From: Prinsepia uniflora
Lineage: Eukaryota > Streptophyta > Magnoliopsida > Rosales > Rosaceae
Assembly (NCBI GenBank): GCA_032719365.1
Contig: CM064871.1
Location: 39,529,566 to 39,593,565, forward strand
Length of the DNA stretch: 64,000 nucleotides
Direction: 5' to 3'
This document shows positions 59,347 through 64,000 of the stretch, one piece after another; the first letter of the stretch is position 1, and every line of letters starts with the position of its first letter. The notes below the pieces were generated by a model. It saw only the letters and a program-made list of their open reading frames with translations, did no database searches and had not been told where the DNA came from. A program made the position numbers and the translations under genes.

Positions 59347-60351
59347 AAGTTCCCGACCCCCATGGGCGTCGGACAAGTACGTAGAGACCAAATGGCAGCC
59401 CGGACCTGCAACTCCACCACCCTCGTTGGGAAGGCTATCACCCAGCCCGCAGAAACCCTAGTCGTTGCCGAATCTGCCTTTGAGGCCGAACCGGTTGATC
59501 CCCAAGTCGCCCAACACCTGTTCGACAGGCCGATCGAAGACCCTCGCGACCACTCTACTACGCCGCACCCTCAGCCGATCGAGGAGGTAAAGGAGGTCGT
59601 CCTCTCGTACGATTTCGCCGACAAGAAGGTCAAGATTGGCACCACACTGAGCCCCACTCTGCATGCCGGCCTGATCAATTTCCTGCGCGATAACGCAGAG
59701 GTCTTCGCCTGGTCTTACGCAGACATGCCTGGCATCTCGACCGACGTCATCTGCCACCGACTGAGTATCGACCCAAAATTCAAGCCAGTGGAGCAAAAAT
59801 GGCGCATATACGACGCCGAACGAACCGAGGCCATGAAGGCTGAAATTGTGAAGTTAAGCACCATCCACTTCGTCCGCAAGGCCGTATATGCCGTCTGGGT
59901 GGCAAACGTGGTCTTGGTAAAAAAGCCCTCAGGGGCGTGGCACATGTGCATTGACTTCACCGACATAAACAAGGCATGCACCAAGGACAGCTTCCCACTG
60001 CCCAAGATCGATCAGCTGGTCGACGCCACGGCCGGGCAAGAACTCTTCAGCTTCATGGACGCTTACTCGGGATATAATTAGATCTTCATGCACCCTGCGG
60101 ATCAGATCCACACCATTTCCCGCACTGACCAGGGTTTGTATTGCTACAACGTGATGCCCTTCGGCCTAAAAAATATTGGGGCTACCTACCAGCGATTAGT
60201 GAACTACATGTTCGCCGAACAGATCGGCAAAACCATGGTGGCCTATGTGGACGAAATGTTGGTAAAAAGCAAGATGGCCTACGAACACATAACCAACCTC
60301 ACCCGTATGTTCTCGGTCCTCAAGGCTTTCCGCCATGGATTCTACTGGCTG
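59263..60351 (+). pseudogene. Gypsy reverse transcriptase remnant, thumb and RNase H deleted
   Basis: The RT N-terminal region (DMPGISTDVICHRLSI) leads into VLVKKPSGAWHMCIDF, LPKIDQLVDATAG and FSFMDAYSGYN. A stop follows at 60079-60081, then IFMHPADQIHT and MPFGLKNIGATYQRLVNYMF. The catalytic motif is YVDE rather than YVDD (about 60243-60254). After RMFSVLKAF (about 60330) the sequence jumps directly to integrase, so the RT thumb, RNase H and any second RNase H are lost. Confidence 0.9.
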
Positions 60352-61320
60352 ACCATGCATGCTGACGCTGCCGACCTCACTCGGCATTGTGATGCGTGCC
60401 AGCGTTTTGCCCCGTTCATCCTGCTTCCACCCTAGAACCTGGCACCAATGCTGAGCCCATGGCCTTTCGCTCAGTGGGGGCTCGATCTTATCGGAAAGAT
60501 GCCAACTGGTAAGGGACAGACCAAGTACGCAGTCATTGCCGTTGACTACTTCACCAAGTGGGTCAAAGCCAATGCCCTCGCCTCCATCACTACTGCCCAG
60601 ATTGAAACTTTCATCTTTCAGAACATCATCTGCCGTTTCAGCCTCCCACATACAATCATCACCGACAACGGGAAACAGTTTGACAATGCCCATTTTCGAG
60701 CATTATGCGCTCGGTACGTAATCAATCTATGCTTCTCCTCTCCCGCTCACCCTCAGTCCAATGGACAGGTCGAAGCTATCAACAAGATTATCAAACACAC
60801 TTTGGAAACCCAGCTCGGTGAAGCCAAGGGCAAGTGGGCTGACATCCTACCGAGCGCACTCTGGTCCTATCAGACATCATACCGAACGACCACCAACGAG
60901 ACACCTTTCTCTCTGGCCTTCGGAGCTGAGGCCGTTGTTCCCGCCGAGGTCGATGGGGAATCTTACCGAGTAACGTCGTACAACGCCGACCAGAATGACG
61001 ACCAGATGATGCTTAGCCTTGATCTAATCGAGGAGCACCGCACCAAGGCCCACCTCCAGAATGTTGCCCACAAACAGTGGCTCTGCCAATAACACAATGC
61101 CAAGGTCCGACCACGTTCCTTCCAGGTCGGTGACTGGGTACTTCGGAAGGTCAGCCTTGCCACTCGAGACCGATCAGCGGGCACTCTTGGACCCAATTGG
61201 GAGGGCCCCTACCACATCACCCGCATATGCCGACCCAGGACGTATGAGCTCTCTGACCCCAACGGTCGCATACTCGGACACCCGTGGAATGCCGACCACC
61301 TGATGCGGTACTACATTTAA
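60332..61320 (+). pseudogene. Gypsy integrase remnant
   Basis: It starts inside the N-terminal zinc domain (HGFYWLTMHADA, HCDACQRFA), fused in frame to the RT remnant. A stop lies at about 60433. The core has GLDLIGK, ITDNGKQF and GQVEAINK, which supply the D, D and E of the catalytic triad. After a stop at about 61090 the C-terminal part reads VGDWVLRKV, NWEGPYHI and HPWNADHLMRYYI, ending at 61320. The core is well preserved. Confidence 0.92.
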
Positions 61321-61926
61321 TTTTACACCGTCCATCGGTTTTCATTGTATTGGTCCATATTGACCCCTAAATTATAAATGTCAAAGTTCTCTTCTTCTTG
61401 CTCCACACATTACTGAGCATTCCTACGAGTTCAACACATTACCGAGCTCGCCACTTCTTTTACACTTGCATCCACGATCCTTCTCCTAACCACCCACGTG
61501 GAAAAAAGGGGAATCGACCGTATTCCACAATGCACGTTGCTCGGTTAGGGAATGCTCCACCCGTTGGACATACACCACCCTTTCGGTCCTTCGACCCCAA
61601 ACCGTTGGCGAGCCAACTCACAGACGGCGGGCCACACAGGCACATACCTCGTGACCGCTCGCCACTCCTATCTGTCCCGAAGTCGTTCCACGCTTCTATA
61701 AGCCGGACACTTCTCCTCTGCTCTCCCATCGGCTACCTAACTCGACCGAGCACTTGGGGGACTGAGGGACACACCGAGTCCCAGCACTCAGGAGGTCTGT
61801 GCAAGTCCTCAACCGAGGCAGACACCTATACATGGAAACCTCTTTCTTATGGCTGAAAGCTCAAACATACCGAGCTAAAAATCATTGGACAGCGAATGTC
61901 GCCGCAAACAAGGAATCATCGGCGAA
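61321..61926. other. Region between pol and the antisense gene, no coding seen
   Basis: Contains ACTTGGGGGACTGAGG (about 61751), a polypurine-like stretch that also occurs at about 63846. The ORFs 61398-61856 and 61460-61729 have no motif. Confidence 0.45.
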
Positions 61927-63188
61927 CTACCTTGCCTGAAGCCTTCGCTCCATTGCCTGAAGCCTTCGCTCCATTGCCTGAAGCCTCCGCTCCATTTTAG
62001 CCACTGCATCCCGAGCCGACTCAGCCTCTACCCTCAGCGTCTCCTCAATCTCCAATGACTCCCGAGTAGCATTAGTAGCTTGCTCCTTCATCTACTTGTT
62101 CTCTTTCTCCGCGGAAGCCACTCGGTCCAGAGCATTGGAGTAGCTAACAAACAGCCGACCGAGGGACTGCACCAACGCACGAGTTAGTAAAATGCCAAAA
62201 ATAAGGAATGACACGCAAGTTAAAGCAGACTGAGTTACTTACATGGGAGGTAGCAGCCATAGACCTGAACTGCCGCTCGGGGACCATTTCCCGGGAACAG
62301 GTCCCTAGACCGAGCAGCTCTTTGGAGGCACCCGCCGCCATGTTGTCCACGACTGGCTGCATCCGCTCGTGGACTGAGGTAGGAGTATCCTCCCACCGAT
62401 CTCCTCCAGCAAGCGGGCCACCCCAACTCGAGTACTGCTGAGCCAACTGCTTAGCTAGGAGAGAAGCCTCAGAGGGGCGCAGTGAGACCGACCGAGATGG
62501 CTCGAACTTCTTCGGGCACACCTCCTACTGCAGAAGTGCACCTTGTGGCTGAGGGCTGGACGGCGGCGATACTCCCTGGGAAGTAAATGGTGGCTCGGGG
62601 AAGGCCATCTCAATGGGGTCAGGAATGGCAACCCGGGTTCTCACCTCCTCCGCGGTCTTGGCGAGCGCATTCCAGACCTGCCTCTCCCGCTCCGCCTCAT
62701 TCTCCATGACCGTGATGCTGACCGGGGTGTCAGACGGGATAACGGGCTCGGGGTCCTCCTGACCCCCATCTAGATCGATAACCAGAGTCGCGACCGCTGG
62801 CTCGGTGCGTTCGACCACCAACTCGGCCATCAGATTCTTCAGCTACCTTTGGTACCCCCCATGCCGACTGGAATTTCTTCATGGACGCTTCTGTCTCTCG
62901 ACTCTCAAAGGCGTCAATCGAACATACCACCGTGTCAGCCTCCTCGGTAGGCGCTTCAGCGGCCCGACCCGTGCTCGCGCTGGCCGCCCCTTTCTTACTC
63001 ATCGGGGTTTTCTCCACCCTCGACCGACCAGATGCCTACACCCCGGTCTGATCACTCCTGGCAGCATTCTGGGCCCCTCACCTCATCGGTGTACCCTCCA
63101 CCGAAGTGCCCCCATCTAACGAAGGGCTCTGTTTCTCCCCCTCGTCGTAGTCCCGCACTTCGTTGGATTAGCTATCTCTCTCAGACAT
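61927..63188 (-). pseudogene. Antisense gene of the Tat element, with intron and heptad-repeat tail
   Basis: Transcribed against pol. A first ATG at 63188 opens MSERDS then a stop; the same frame continues with further stops to MEKTPMSKKGAASAS (63017) and FESRETEASMKKFQSAWG. A frameshift near 62835 leads to a second frame (MAELVVERTEPAVATLVIDL, EVRTRVAIPDPIEMAF), one TAG at 62525-62527, then KFEPSRSVSLRPSEAS. A 76-nt intron (62242 to 62167) has GTAAGT and TGCAG ends and keeps the frame. The last exon is charged and probably coiled coil, ending with three in-frame MERRLQA heptads. Tat elements often carry such antisense genes of unknown function. The four breaks make this copy inactive as read. 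Confidence 0.75.
61932..61996 (-). repeat. 21-bp in-frame repeat, three units
   Basis: On the plus strand the unit is TTGCCTGAAGCCTTCGCTCC plus A. On the minus strand it codes MERRLQA, one coiled-coil heptad. Confidence 0.92.
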
Positions 63189-63940
63189 CGCACCACTACG
63201 AGCAGGGAATACAGACAAAAAAGCAAACCTCTTGAACATCGACCCGTGTTTTACCATGATTGACCCGTGTCCGAACCCCGGTTCATCCACAATTCATCCC
63301 CCGGAAATAAACAAGAAAATATTGCAATAAACAAGCCAACAAGGAAGAAGAACGTCTTACCTTATGATTCACACACAAACAGTCCTCGCCGAAACTTGTA
63401 CCACCGTGAAAGGCTATCGAAGCGCTCGCCGGAAATCGCCTACACCAAAGACAAAGCACGCACCACGAGATTGCACGAAGGTAAAAGGGGTAAAAATTAT
63501 TTTTCACCCAGTATTTATAGGCCCAGGTTGGTAATCGAAGTGTCGCCTTGTTCCGCGTGACATTTATTACTGCAGACAGCTGTCCCCCATGGGGCACGAG
63601 TGACCATAAATGCCACTGACAACCAACGGTCAGGGATACCAACCGTTCGCCGACTGACACGCAACTTAGATGGCTCCTCGATTCCTTAACCTGTCATGTC
63701 CACTCACCCATGGCATAGGTGGCTCCTCGACTGCCACACCTACTGGCGTCTTCTCCCGCCCACACCGACCGAATAGTGAAGTCGGGGTCTACCACCTGCA
63801 TTTTGTCGCTGACGCATCTGCTCGTTTCAATCCCTCGCCTGAGGGACTTGGGGGACTGAAGGCATGTACATCTGGTCTGGGGCACTCTTTTTTACAAGTC
63901 CCCAACCGAGAAATTCCACCTCGGTCACGAACCTGGGGGA
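63189..63940. other. Upstream region of the antisense gene and 3' untranslated region of the Tat element
   Basis: No plus-strand gene. It includes the TATA candidate and GAGGGACTTGGGGGACTGAA (about 63841). Confidence 0.5.
63511..63520 (-). promoter_or_regulatory. Putative TATA box for the antisense gene
   Basis: On the minus strand CTATAAATAC. It lies about 320 bp before the first ATG at 63188. Between them AAG-GTAAGA (about 63359) and a CTCGTAG acceptor (about 63196) could bound a 5' UTR intron of about 160 bp. Confidence 0.5.
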
Positions 63941-64000
63941 CTTCTGTTCATACCATATCGGCCCAGACCGAGCTTGAAGCCCATACTGACTACAGGCCCA
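63931..64000 (+). repeat. Polypurine tract and start of a probable 3' LTR
   Basis: ACCTGGGGGACTTC is followed by TGTTCATACCATATCGG at 63945. This is the expected junction of a polypurine tract and a TG-starting LTR in Tat elements. The LTR continues outside the window, so it cannot be confirmed here. Confidence 0.55.

Larger units (their letters stand above)
58628..64000 (+). mobile_element. Ty3/Gypsy Tat-type retrotransposon, 5' truncated, running past the window end
   Basis: Gag tail, protease, reverse transcriptase and integrase follow in Gypsy order. An antisense gene between pol and the 3' LTR is a recognised feature of several Tat lineages. The 5' LTR and most of gag are missing. The probable 3' LTR starts at 63945 and continues beyond 64000. 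GC content is higher than in neighbouring elements, so it may be a different, younger family. Confidence 0.88.

Noticed and set aside
59110..59391. Minus-strand ORF opposite protease
   Set aside because: Shadow of the DTG protease frame on the plus strand. Unlike the 61927-63188 gene it has no splice sites or coiled coil.

Overview
This window is nuclear DNA of a flowering plant, almost certainly a dicot with a repeat-rich genome. The evidence is plant-type Copia and Tat-type Gypsy retrotransposons, tRNA-Met primer sites, a Cassandra-type 5S-bearing LTR, a tRNA-derived SINE, and fragments of plant nuclear genes with introns. I cannot name the species. I see no intact host gene. Nearly all of the 64 kb is transposable elements of different ages, many nested, and I placed boundaries from LTR ends, terminal inverted repeats and target-site duplications (TSDs).

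Layout. (1) 24-19924 is one Copia element with a 5-bp TSD. Its gag-pol is decayed. It has been swollen by copies of one family of about 2.7-kb LTRs: a partly deleted element (726-4978), two solo LTRs 12 bp apart (6414-9335 and 9348-14872), an opposite-strand solo LTR inside the second (10224-12982), and a short remnant (19081-19258). (2) 20026-31928 is a Mutator-like element with long inverted repeats and a 9-bp TSD. It has no visible transposase, carries gene fragments (a PORR-domain-like gene and an unidentified exon), and has taken up two more copies of the same LTR family (20942-26727, itself nested, and 28299-30886). (3) 31938-34458 is AT-rich and holds a TRIM-like element. (4) 34459-40357 is a CACTA-like element carrying eight exon remnants of a YchF/OLA1-type GTPase gene. 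(5) 40358-46814 holds a SINE (42218-42343) and a chimeric retroelement (42755-45636) that joins a large LTR to a Cassandra-type LTR. (6) 46815-55270 is a gag-only Gypsy element with two kinds of tandem repeat and a hAT insertion. A truncated relative lies at 56328 to about 58260. (7) 58628-64000 is a 5'-truncated Tat-type Gypsy element with protease, reverse transcriptase and integrase remnants, an antisense intron-containing gene, and the start of its 3' LTR at the window edge.

The most unusual points are these. Two separate copies show a large LTR, a tRNA-Met primer site, a polypurine tract and a 5S-containing Cassandra-like LTR in that order. Two short dyads in the large LTR keep their pairing while the bases change between copies. 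An antisense gene inside the Tat element has a clean 76-nt intron and a 21-bp in-frame heptad repeat whose core resembles the 25-bp minisatellites of neighbouring elements. I found no complete system that I could call new. Family names given without a motif are inference.
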